The notes beneath the pieces are model-generated. The model saw only the letters and a list, made by a program, of their open reading frames with translations, did not search any database and had not been told where the DNA came from. Positions 1 to 8,802 of a stretch of DNA of 25,000 nt are shown in pieces. How positions within the stretch are numbered: position 1 is the first letter of the stretch; the number at the start of each line of letters is the position of its first letter. Source of the DNA: Owenia fusiformis (lineage: Eukaryota > Annelida > Polychaeta > Sabellida > Oweniidae); contig CAIIXF020000303.1 in assembly GCA_903813345.2 (NCBI GenBank), forward strand, positions 1 to 25,000, given 5' to 3'. The position numbers and the translations under genes are program-made.

Positions 1-420
1 GTTGTTCACGGGAAAACTAAAGCCGAGCACGACTCGCGTTTACACAAAGTGGTGAAAAAACTTGAAGTGGCGGGAATCACTCTCAACAAAGAAAAGTGTG
101 ATTTTGGGAAAAGTGAGCTCAAATTCGTCGGAGTTGTGATTGGTCAAAATGGAGTTTCCGCAGATCCGTCCAAAGTCAGAGCGATTACTGATATGCCTTG
201 TCCAAAGGATGTCAGTGGTGTCCGCCGTTTTCTCGGAATGGTTAACCAGTTGAGCAAATTTACACAGAAAATTGCTGTTCTAAGTCAGCCGCTTCGTGAA
301 CTTTTATGTAAAGGTACTGAATTTGTATGGACAGCAAATCACCAGCGTTCTTTTGATGAAATTAAACGCGAGGTAAAATCGACTCCAGTCTTAGCACTCT
401 ACGACCCAAATTTAGATTGA
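1..420 (+). pseudogene. Ty3/gypsy retrotransposon pol fragment (RT thumb to RNase H linker)
   Basis: An open frame runs in from the window edge to a TGA at 418-420. It carries the stretch that normally follows the YxDD box of Ty3/gypsy reverse transcriptases: VVHGKTKAEHDSRLHKV, then the AGITLNKEKCDF motif, the G-V-SADPSKVRAI segment, VRRFLGMVNQLSKF, a PLRELL motif and F-W-T...SFDEIK...PVLALYDPNLD. The catalytic DD would lie just before base 1. The RNase H core that should follow YDP (an ADAS-type motif) is absent. The frame stops and unrelated repeat sequence begins, so the element is internally deleted or interrupted. It probably belongs with the polypurine tract and LTR at 1515-1707 on the same strand. 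Family assignment is secure; clade is not. Confidence 0.9.
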
Positions 421-470
421 ACAAGGCACAGACGTGAACAATATCGTACCTAAAACACAGCAGTGTGACA

Positions 471-1352
471 GTGAAGAATTTAGGACGGAAAATCCAAAAT
501 GGCCACCTTAAAATTAACCCAGAATGCCAAAAAACTAATCAGTTGTTAACTTTGATATGTAGAAACATCCCTGTAAAGGACGATTCTTGGTTTGGAGAAC
601 AGCTTCCTTTGCTAATAAAATTTTCATGAAAAATATAGAAATATTACCGAAATTAAACTATGAATATTCAAAAGAGGACAATTAAATCTACAAGATGTAA
701 AAATAACAAATTGGTCTGAAGCAGGGATAATGCTCAAATAGACCGATTCAATAAAATACAAGTCTCGATTTGGGGAAAAAAGTTCATCAGTGTACTGCGC
801 TGATATTTCTTTGCGAAAAATCTAGAAATATTACCCAAATTAAATTATGACTATTCAAAAGAAGACATTCAAATCTATATTATGTAAAAAAAATCAAATT
901 TGTCCGAAGCAGGGATAATGCTCATTTAGATTGATGAACTTCGTTCTCCAAACAAACCGAGAATCGTCCTTTCTCAAATGAATCCGTCAAATGGTTTGGC
1001 TGGAAACCTGTAGACAAGTCTTGAGAGTGAAGATTTTAGGACGGAAAATCCAAAATGGCCACCTTAAATTTTACCCAGAATGCCCAAAAACTAATCGTTT
1101 CTTAACTTTGACACGTAGAAACATCCCTGAAAATTTCAGATGAATCCGTCAAATGGTTTGGCTGGAAACCTGTAGACAAGTCTTGAAAGTGAAAGTTTTA
1201 GGACGGAAAATCCAAAATGGCCACCTTAAAATTTACCCAGAATGCCCAAAAACTAATCAGTTGTTAACTTTGATATGTCGAAACATCCCTGAAAATTTCA
1301 AATGAATCCATCAAATGGTTTGGCTGGAAACCTGTAGACAAGTCTTGAAATC
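471..1352 (+). repeat. AAAATGGCC-type repeat, tandem units of about 162 bp
   Basis: Three units share the order GGACGGAAAATCC, AAAATGGCCACCTTA, TTTACCCAGAATGCC, AAACTAATCAGTTG, AACATCCCTG, and ATGGTTTGGCTGGAAACC followed by GTAGACAAGTCTTGA. The GGACGG landmarks are at 483, 1039 and 1201. The last two are exactly 162 bases apart. The first unit is stretched by a 399-base insertion (574-972). Related units recur at 3069-3725 and 24170-25000. The block sits where gypsy RNase H and integrase would be expected, so it probably inserted into, or replaced part of, that element. No coding potential is seen. Confidence 0.85.
574..972. mobile_element. Non-autonomous TIR element with internal direct duplication
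   Basis: The left end (575-600) begins AAAGGACGATTCTTGG and ends GGAGAAC. The right end (943-972) is its near-exact reverse complement, beginning GTTCTCCAAAC and ending GAATCGTCCTTT. The insert interrupts one unit of the tandem repeat between AACATCCCTG and CAAATGAATCC, replacing about 7 bases there. Inside, a block of about 115 bp starting TAGAAATATTACC and ending GCAGGGATAATGCTC occurs twice in direct orientation at an offset of 187-188 bp (about 636-755 and 823-945). There is no transposase and no clear target duplication, so the superfamily is unknown. Confidence 0.8.
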
Positions 1353-1524
1353 TATCCAGTTTTACATCTATGTAAAACTGTATGACATGTTAGAGACATT
1401 GCAAAATGTATTTAGTTGTATTAAGGTGTAACATTTAAAGGAACACTTCTTTATTGCCTTATTAAAGATACAATATCATTTCATGTATTCTGTAAAGATT
1501 CTGTAAAGCATCTCGAAAGGGGGA
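1353..1524 (+). other. 3' internal end of gypsy element with polypurine tract
   Basis: This non-coding stretch lies between the tandem repeat and the LTR. It ends in the purine run GAAAGGGGGA (1515-1524) directly before the TG that opens the LTR. That is the position and composition of a plus-strand priming polypurine tract. A perfect inverted repeat (11-base arms, 2-base loop) is at 1357-1380, beginning CAGTTTTACAT. I infer that this is untranslated sequence of the element whose RT fragment opens the window. Confidence 0.65.
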
Positions 1525-1707
1525 TGTAGTGTTAGTCACTCTGTACACCTTAAATGTTAACTCATCGTCCACCTTAATGTGTGACGTCATCAGATTGGGC
1601 TGTCTAGTACCCGGATGTAGAAGCCATGCGGTTATAAGTTTTATCCAGCAATAAAGCCTTAATAATCTTATAAACTGTTAGTCTAGTGTTAAGTATATAA
1701 CACCACA
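1525..1707 (+). mobile_element. 3' LTR of Ty3/gypsy element (183 bp)
   Basis: The segment starts TGTAGTGTTA and ends TAACACCACA, giving TG...CA ends within a short imperfect inverted repeat. A polypurine tract lies immediately upstream. An AATAAA signal is at 1650-1655. A length near 180 bp is short but within the range of some animal Ty3/gypsy elements. No second LTR is visible; the 5' LTR would lie to the left of the window. The right boundary is set by the terminal CACCACA and by the LINE coding sequence that starts at the next codon. Confidence 0.75.
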
Positions 1708-3072
1708 AAATCTTCCTCGCCTGGACCTGATGGGATTCTACCATTACTTATTAAGTCTGCAAGACAGTTTTTAATTGATCCACTCTTGTATATATTTAAC
1801 TTATCTTTTAAATCTGGTATTTTCCCAGACGCCCTCAAATTGGCCAAAGCAACACCTGTATCTAAAAAAGGTGTCACTACAAATCCTTCTAACAATAGAC
1901 CAATTTCAGTTTTATCGGTATTTTCTAAATTATTAGAAAAGCTAATGCACGCCAAACTCACTGGTCTTTTAGAACGTTTTGAAATTATTTTTACTTATCA
2001 ATTTGGATTTCAGAAATTCAATTCTACCTACATGGCCATTTTATATTTCATTGAACAAATTCGAAAATCAACTGTTTTGGGGAAAACGAGCATTGGCATA
2101 ACATTAGATTTTTCCAAGGCCTTTGACACAATTAATCATGACATTTTGATACAAAAACTTGAATATTATGGCATCAGAGGAATAGCTAAGTCCTGGTTTG
2201 AAAGTTATTTAAAAGACCGCAAACAATATGTCACCATTAACAATTATGAATCTAAACAATCATCTCTAAATTGTGGTGTTCCGCAGGGCTCGGTACTTGA
2301 TCCACTATTATTTATTCTTTACATAAATGATCTGCCTTTTGTTGCCCCTAATCTAAAATTTATTATGTTTGCTGATGACACCAATCTTCTTGATAGTGAT
2401 AATGATTTAAATGAACTTATGATTAGAACAAATGCAAACTTGAATTCAATAGATGACTGGATAAAAGCAAACAAACTTTCACTTAATATTGGCAAAACAA
2501 ATGCTATTCTATTTGGACCCAAAAAAAATCAGACAAATCTGAATCTTAAAATACGCAATGAGAACATAAATTTCCGGGAAAAATTGACTTTCTTGGAATT
2601 ATTATTGATAAAAACCTGAAATTTAAAGAGCACATAAAATCTGTTGAAACAAAGATTTCTCGCGTCATTGGTTCTCTTTATCACATTAAACATCTACTTC
2701 AAATAGACAGTTTCAAAACAATTTACTACTCATTGATACTCTCAATTAAATTATTGCAACATAATCTGGGGTAACACATTTAAATCATTTTATGATCGTC
2801 TACATAAACTGCAGAAACAATTCTTAAGGCTAGCTTTAAATAAGGATAGACTTTCTCACTCCACTCCCCTATTTAAAGATCTTAAAATATTTAATATTTT
2901 TGATGTCAACAGATATTGTACTGGTCAGTTCATGTACAAAATCTTTAATAAGCACCCCAGTCTTCCAAAAAATCAATTTCAAGACTTGTTTGATATCAAC
3001 ATTAATATTCATCATCATTACACAAGACAATTGCATTATTTTCATATCCCTAAATGCTCTAAACTTTCCCAT
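1708..3072 (+). pseudogene. Non-LTR retrotransposon (CR1/Jockey-like LINE) reverse transcriptase relic
   Basis: Conceptual translation starts SSSPGPDGI and runs through KLAKATPV.KKG, NRPISVLSVFSKLLEKL, YQFGF.K, LDFSKAFDTINHDIL, YYGIRG, WFESYL.DRKQYV, the GVPQGS box, LLFILYINDLP and the catalytic FADDTN box, then W-IKANKLSLN..KT. The reading frame changes twice: near 2580 (frame 1 to 3) and near 2745 (frame 3 back to 1). The second and third segments read IDFLGIIIDKNLKFKEHIK... and ...NYCNIIWGNTFKSFYDRLHKLQKQFLR. The copy is therefore dead although the catalytic motifs survive. The endonuclease part is missing at the left, where the LTR abuts. The right end is cut by a dispersed repeat near 3070. 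CR1/Jockey-like placement rests on motif style and is tentative. Confidence 0.9.
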
Positions 3073-3725
3073 CCCTGAAAATTTGAAATTGATCTAACAA
3101 ACGGTTCACCTGAAACCGCGTAGACAAGACTTTATAGACAAGACTTTAGGATGGAAAAATCCAAAATGGCCGACAATAAAAAAGTGATTATGAGTTTTTG
3201 CTGATTTCTTTTTACAAAATTATCACACATAACTACTGTTAACAATAACATAGGCTTTTACAACAAAGTACACCTGAATTTATTTATAAAGCTACTAAAT
3301 AGTTAAAGTATGAAAACTGAAAAACACCATTCAATATGATATAAAGTATTATCGCGCGCTAACTTTTCTTAAAACATTCAAAATGGCTGACATGACTGAG
3401 CTAACAGGTCCAAAATCTAATCAGATCTAGAATTAAGTGAGCTTTACAAGATTTTAAAGTTTTAAAAGCAACTGTGAAGCCATTTTTCTTAAAGTTTGCA
3501 GACAAGGATTTTAGCATTTGACTTCAAAATGGCCGACAGGAAGTAGGTATCGAGCTAATTTTTTTTCATCTACATCTATATGCACTCATAAGTTATCCCT
3601 GAAAATTTGAAGGCGATATCTGTAGCGGTATTGGAGAAAACTGCCAGACGTACGGACAGACAGACGGACGGACGCGCCTAGGCCGACAATATGGCCCCTG
3701 ACTATGTGGTGGGGACATAAAAAGT
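3069..3725 (+). repeat. Dispersed AAAATGGCC-type repeat, complete to its GGACGGAC tail
   Basis: This copy begins ATCCCTGAAAATTTGAA inside the broken LINE frame. It continues through TCCAAAATGGCCGACAATAAA, GAGTTTTTGCTGATTTC, ATAGGCTTTTACAAC, AAAACATTCAAAATGGCTGA, GCTAACAGGTCCAAAA and GACTTCAAAATGGCCGACAG to GGAGAAAACTGCC. It then ends with a GACGTACGGACAGACAGACG-type tail (about 3648-3677) and a GTGGTGGGGACATAAAAAG terminus. The order matches 24500-25000 block for block, with the second copy cut off by the window end. No ORF is preserved. Confidence 0.85.
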
Positions 3726-4514
3726 ATTCTGGCACTTACAATGACTAAGGTGTGCAAGCGACATTTATCATTTTAAAGGCCAATCATTCATCATAGGGAA
3801 CGACAAACGGCATTCAAAATATAATATCATGAAAAGACACGCAACATGGAAATGTAAAGGTTACATGCATCGCTATTCCCACAAAGTTATAACATGATCA
3901 CATGTGAAACTGAGAGTGAAATATATTGTTTCTTGGTTTGGCAATGACTCATTGTTTGCTGTAATTTAAATATAAACATATGAAAACAACTAACTTTTGA
4001 TTGTACGTTTATATTTCACATACTAACTGACAGAGAGGCACTTTTGTCAGTGAAAAATCGGAATCTTCATCAAAATTGATCATTTCAAATTGCTGTGCTC
4101 ATTTCATGTGAGCTGCAATCTTTTAAGATTTCACAAAGATGGTGATGTTATCAAGAAGGTATCTTAGCACAAAACCACAAAAATCTTATTTTTCAGTTAT
4201 GTCTATGATTGAGAAGACCAGAAAATATTTTTGCATGGAAAATAAGGACTGTTTCTATGATTCTGTGTTACTTTACTGTTATTGGCAAGTTTATATAAAA
4301 AGTAAATAGTTGATGCCATCACTTCCTATATGAAATTTTAAAAGATGGCAGCCTAATTCAAAATGAGTACTCCATTTTTAAATATATATTTTCCCATGTT
4401 TTTCTAAATATGGACATTGGACAGTATAAAAATGAGTATAGCTACCATATCAAGAGAGAAATGGTCTTGTAAGGATTATACCTTTAAGACCTGGCACAAT
4501 ATTCAAGGTCCTTA
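3726..4514. other. Unassigned non-coding stretch
   Basis: AT-rich sequence without a convincing ORF, RNA gene or recognised repeat. A short inverted repeat (CTGACA...TGTCAG) lies near 4027. I see nothing else to annotate. Confidence 0.5.
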
Positions 4515-4516
4515 TA

Positions 4517-4600
4517 CAGTAAAACCTGCGAACAGGGAATGCTCTTGGGACTGGAAGAAAGTTTCCTTGTTCATAGGTTTTCCCTATAGAGAGGGGCCGC
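4517..4600 (+). mobile_element. Short pogo-like (Tc1/mariner superfamily) element, partial
   Basis: The segment starts CAGTAAAACCTGCGAACAGG directly after a TA. Within 60 bases it carries the partly complementary TTCCTTGTTCATAGG followed by TTTTCCCTATAGAGAGG. CAGTAAAACC ends next to TA are typical of pogo/Tigger-type elements. The same modules recur at 5160-5306. The right end is not clear. No transposase is present. Confidence 0.5.
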
Positions 4601-5159
4601 ACTTTCAGCAAACTCAAACTTGCCGAATAACCATATTTATATTGGCATACGTATATAGTACTATATATATGAGCATTAATTGATCGTAACCAATGCCGAC
4701 TCCATACTTGTGTGCTAGACCTTATTTTGAAATCTTGGAAGATGTATGAAGCTGCTGCTGCTGGGTCTGATGATGTCTAGTTGATGTAATTATTGATAGG
4801 TTTGGCTCAACATGACACATGTACTTATCTGTTATCTCCATAAAACAATTGTGCCAGTCCCTAGATTATCACAACTGATTTGTTGTAAAAAGGTTTGTTG
4901 AAAGGAAGAATTAGTGTCATGATAATAAGTAACAAACAGATTGGTATTAGTTTTAAAATATATCAGAGTAATTAACAGTAGGTGGGATGCTACATCTTGG
5001 CTACAATTGGCTTATCTTAATCTCATTCATATTAATCCAAGCTTTTTAGAATCAGATATTGGCTTAAGACTTTCACACCTCTGAAAAATAATGGAATATA
5101 CAGTGTCACCAATATTCCATATTTCTTGTTCACAGGTGAATTTTCATAATTTGCCCCAA
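4601..5159. other. Unassigned non-coding stretch
   Basis: No supported gene. The segment contains TA-rich runs (about 4650-4680) and ordinary AT-rich sequence. If the exon at 6002-5313 is real, this may be intron of that gene on the minus strand. Confidence 0.4.
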
Positions 5160-5306
5160 AATAGTGTTCCTTGTTCCCTGTTCACAGGTTTTCCCTACAG
5201 AGAGGGTTCGTTAACATGTAAGTTAAATATTCGGTTCTTTTGAAAAGCATTCCTTGTTCATAGGTTTTCCCTACAGAGAGGTATTCCATCGGACAGGTTT
5301 TACTGT
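5160..5306 (-). mobile_element. Pogo-like short element copies
   Basis: On the minus strand the right end reads TA then CAGTAAAACCTG (5305-5294), followed by CCTCTCTGTAGGGAAAACC and AACAAGGAATGC. A second CTCTCTGTAGGGAAAACC module lies at about 5188-5205, with TTCCTTGTTCCCTGTTCAC beside it. The modules match those at 4517-4600. The CAG end lies against the splice donor GTAAG of the neighbouring exon, and the TA dinucleotide (5306-5307) overlaps the donor's GTAAGTA. Confidence 0.5.
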
Positions 5307-5312
5307 ACTTAC
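5307..5312 (-). promoter_or_regulatory. Putative 5' splice donor GTAAGT
   Basis: On the minus strand the open frame reads ...GTCAACAAT then GTAAGT, a consensus donor. Splicing here would end the exon after a complete codon (phase 0) and remove the last 13 codons of the open frame, most of which come from the pogo-like repeat. The fit of donor, phase and repeat boundary supports an exon, but no transcript evidence is available. Confidence 0.5.
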
Positions 5313-6002
5313 ATTGTTGACACCCGAAGAGGGTGACAGGCTTCGTGAAGACATATGAGGAACTACTAGAAAGACCTCATCATCCTCTGATATGCTCCTC
5401 TGCCCCAGCTGTATCCTCCCCTCAGGTCTTTTCTTCCTTGTCTCCATCTGTGCCTCAACTATTATCCTAGGCAGCTGCACAAGATGGGGTGCCTGATGGT
5501 GAAACTTGTGGCAATGACAACAACAGTGAGAGCAACTGGCTGTGTTTTGAGACATGTTGAGGCTACCAACTCCACAGTGTAAGTCTGTGGTTTCAAAGGA
5601 TTGCTTTGATGTGTGCACATTGGATGATTTGGTATATTCACCTGGACAGGCTTGCTCATTATATTGCTCCTTATATGAATTTTCTTTCTGATTATCAGGC
5701 TGATTAATAATTAATTCTCTTGTTCTAACTCGCATCATAAGTTTCCATATACCACTTTTGCCACTTGAATTATCACCAGCATGTTGTGCTTCTAATAGTT
5801 CTTCTGCTTCAATGCCATACTCATCATAATTTACTCTTTTGAAGTTACGTCTCCCATTTAAGCTCCATTTTCGTTTCAGTTTTACATCAGCTTTATACCT
5901 AGTGTTATGTTTTCTCCTAACTGCTCTACTAGATTGTTTTGGTGATCTCCAATGGTCACATATTAAATTTCCCATCTCTTTTATATGCTTGCCTATGCAC
6001 AT
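5313..6002 (-). CDS. Putative exon of an unidentified protein-coding gene
   Basis: An open frame of 230 codons runs from an ATG at 6002 to the donor at 5312; without splicing it would reach a stop at 5271 after 243 codons. The product is hydrophilic with no signal peptide or membrane segment. A basic region lies near residues 25-55 (SSRAVRRKHNTRYK, KLKRKWSLNGRRNFKR). An acidic EAEELLEA stretch follows near 65. A Cys/His cluster CSHCCCHCHKFHH sits near 155-170, and a charged segment with EDDEVFLVV lies near 205. The composition is varied and not repeat-derived, unlike other long frames in the window. An in-frame TAG lies two codons upstream of the ATG, so this is either a first coding exon or an internal exon entered through an AG near 6005. 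I do not recognise the family. The Cys/His cluster could bind metal, but the spacing fits no named finger. Confidence 0.5.
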
Positions 6003-6693
6003 ATCCTATGATAGCAATGTGCTCATCACTCTGCAGAGCTATTGTGCTTAATGATCTAGCAGACTCAATGGAGACATTCAAGGCCAATGAAACATTGCAG
6101 ATTTTCACAGGCTATGGATGGACAGACTCTCACTTATTAAAAGCACACAATGACATAAGAGGGCAATATCCAAGAACATAAATTGGAAATAGTTAAATAT
6201 GTAGGCTATTTATATAGAAATCATCCCCAATAGATAACATAATATTGGCATATATGTCTATTACACTTTAGGTTGCATTACCATTATTATTCCTCGTAAT
6301 GAACTTATCAGTTATTGAAATTAATCTTCAATATACAGTAAATATATTAGATGTAGTGATAAAGCTAATAGAGCTTGTATGTGAACAGTGTAATGTAATA
6401 GCCAGCTGTGAGAGACAGCAGAATAATAAAACTCCCTTAGGTATATTGTACTCTTGATAAAAATAACTTAGTCAATAGAGTACCTTTAGAGGGCCTTTAG
6501 AGAAATATTGCACAATTAGTGGGACCAGTTAGCTGTCAAATTGCACTTGCTATATATTAAGCACCATTTTCTGACCAAAATACCATTAATACATATAGTT
6601 TTGATGTCTAAGGAAGTGGTGTTGAAAAGTGGCCCCAGTTTCATAATAGCAGGCCTCAAAGATTATGCACAGTGATTTACATTGAGCTCCATG
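6003..6693. other. Non-coding stretch upstream of the putative exon
   Basis: AT-rich sequence without a supported ORF or recognised repeat. If the minus-strand exon is a first exon, its 5' UTR and promoter would lie here; if internal, this is intron. No promoter motif can be assigned with confidence. Confidence 0.4.
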
Positions 6694-7460
6694 TTAATTT
6701 ATCTTATCCCATACCAGGACTATAGTCCTGTACTGAGCGCATACATTTGCCTGTACGATTACAACTTGGGAGAATTATCTACGCCCCTTCCACTTAAGAA
6801 ACCTACCTCAATGCATTCTAGAACTCAAAATGTAACTTCTAATATATTGGAACCGCCGATTGTCTGGGTTAGTTGGCAGAACGAGGTCTTTTTGTTTCTT
6901 ATGGCTCTTTTGGTCAAAGTTCGATTAAGATGGCGGTTATAATGGAATTTCCCGAACTTTTCCGTAATAGCACGAACTTGGTATTTCGTTACGTCACTTC
7001 CGTGTAAAATGGATTTGTTTCCGGTAAGAAACATTGTTTAACCATTCGGTATACAGTTAAGAGCATAGGATGTCGACATGGCAGTAAATATTGAAAATAT
7101 TGTCCGAAATTTTCGAAATTCCCTCTTACCGGAAACAAATCCATTTTACATGGAAGTGACGTAACAAAATACCAAGTTCGTGCTATTACGGAAAAGTTCG
7201 GGAAATTCCGTTATAACCGCCATCTTAATCGAACTTCGACCAAAAGAGCCATAAGAAACAAAAAGACCTCGTTCTGCCAACTAACCCAGAGAATCGGCGG
7301 TTCCAATATATTAGAAGTTACATTTTGAGTTCTAGAATGCATTGAGGTAGGTTTCTTAAGTGGAAGGGGCGTAGATAATTCTCCCAAGTTGTAATCGTAC
7401 AGGCAAATGTATGCGCTCAGTACAGGACTATAGTCTTGGTACGGGATAAAATTTATCAAT
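6694..7460. repeat. Long inverted repeat (about 335-bp arms, 96-bp loop)
   Basis: The left arm 6694-7028 and right arm 7125-7460 are reverse complements with only scattered differences. Landmarks are CTATAGTCCTGTACTGAGCG in the left arm against CGCTCAGTACAGGACTATAG in the right, and GGATTTGTTTCCGGTAAG at the inner left against CTTACCGGAAACAAATCC at the inner right. The unpaired loop is 7029-7124. Because the arms mirror each other, both strands show nearly the same open frame of 82-86 codons. At least two positions differ by amino acid (V/L and K/E), and there is no known domain, so I do not call it a gene. This may be a foldback-type element or a local inverted duplication. No target duplication is evident. 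Confidence 0.9.
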
Positions 7461-7851
7461 CTTCAAAAGACCCCCTGTTCTAGAGCAATAAAGCCCAGGG
7501 TTTGTAGAAAAAACTGGGTACCAGGTAGTAAATCCTCCATGCTGGGTTCAGACTTGGTACCCGGTACCCCATCGAAAAAACCAGGTATCCAAAAAAGACG
7601 AAAAATACGAATATATAACATTAGAAAACGTGCAAGATTTGTTTTGAATTTACAAAAATGTATGTAACTTCCTTCAAAATTGAGTTAGAAGCTTCAAATA
7701 AAAAGGATTTTAAGGCTTTTTTCTTCCTCTATCATCATTGGTTATGGGGGGGTGCGATCGCACCATCGCACCCCCTCCTGGCTACGCCTATGACACTGTA
7801 AGACGTAACAATTTATACTTCAGTGGTCTTTTCGTCGAAAATTGGGATAAC

Positions 7852-8802
7852 GGGTTTGTGTAAAAAACTGGGTGACCGGGTAACTGGGTGACCGGGTACT
7901 TAACGTTCCTAGCAGGGTTAGGAGTTTTTTTTATTTATAACGTTGGATCTAGATGATACATGTACGTTATTTTTGACGTCACGTTTTGAGGTTATTTCAC
8001 ATCTTAAGAACGTTTTGACAACGTTAACTTTTAACGTTAAAATAACTTCGGTAATGAACCGATTTAGTGAGAACATATTGACATCTTTGTAACGTTTCCT
8101 TAACTCACAAATATTTTGAAGCCATTTCCACAATGTTGAAATTCAACCATCCATCGACGTTTGGCTGAATATTTAAATAACGTCAGATCATACGGTCACA
8201 TTTTGAGGTTATTTCAAATCGAAAAAACGTTTCAACAATGTTAACTTTTAACGTTAACAATACGTTGGAAGTGAACCGACTTAGTGAGAATATAAAGTTT
8301 TTGTCAGGTTTTTTTCCACCAACAAATATTTTGATATTAAAAGCCTGTTTTGACAATTCTTAATTTTAACGTTTGAGTTACGTCACATATGGACCAATGT
8401 AGTAAAAATCAAACGTTCCTGTTTGTTATGTTTTCCACACTAACTAACACGTTACAACAACTTCCTTTTTATACCATCAATAGATGTCTCATGTTAACGT
8501 TGCCTCGATGTGTAAAGAACGAAAATGTGCAACATCTTCTACGAACCTATATGCTACTTATGAGCAACGTGACATGGACGTCACTGTTTGCTGGATCGAT
8601 TATTTTAAAAAGTGCTCTGTCTCGTATAGGGTAAAAATGTCTAACAGCAGTGCACTCGGTAGGCTAAGTCTGTCAAGTCAATTCGCTACTATATATGGGG
8701 GGAAATGTGGAACTTTGAAAGTTGGTAACCCTGCTAGGAACGTGAGGTACCCGGTCGACCAGGTACCCGGTTACCCGGTCATCCGGTTTTTTACACAAAC
8801 CC
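7852..8802. mobile_element. TIR DNA element, GGGTTTGTGT family, nested in member A
   Basis: The left end reads GGGTTTGTGTAAAAAACTGG followed by GTGACCGGGTAAC and ACGTTCCTAGCAGGGTTA. The right end (about 8723-8802) is the reverse complement, ending GGTTTTTTACACAAACCC, with AACCCTGCTAGGAACGT at its inner side. TIRs are about 70-80 bp. It is flanked by TTGGGATAAC (7842-7851) and TTGGGATATA (8803-8812), an 8-of-10 match that fits a target duplication of 8-10 bp. Short TIR similarity to the host element suggests a sister family. Long TIRs and a 9-11 bp duplication are features of Mutator-like elements; this is an inference, since no transposase is present. Confidence 0.8.
7939..8400. repeat. AACGTT-rich internal direct repeat of the nested element
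   Basis: The core of the nested element contains two diverged direct copies offset by 217 bp: TTTTGAGGTTATTTCA at 7984 and again at 8201. Each continues through TTAACTTTTAACGTTA, GAACCGA-TTAGTGAGAA and ACAAATATTTTGA. The palindromic hexamer AACGTT or a near variant recurs many times here, well above its occurrence in the rest of the window. Function is unknown. Short frames found here (for example at 8389-8813) look like chance. Confidence 0.7.

Noticed and set aside
1645-1660. GCAATAAAGC word shared by the LTR, 7484-7497 and 16537-16546
   Set aside because: A short AATAAA-containing word is expected by chance in AT-rich DNA, and the flanks do not match.
5271-5659. Secondary minus-strand frame (65 codons) within the exon region
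   Set aside because: It is a shadow of the longer frame in another register, with no independent support.
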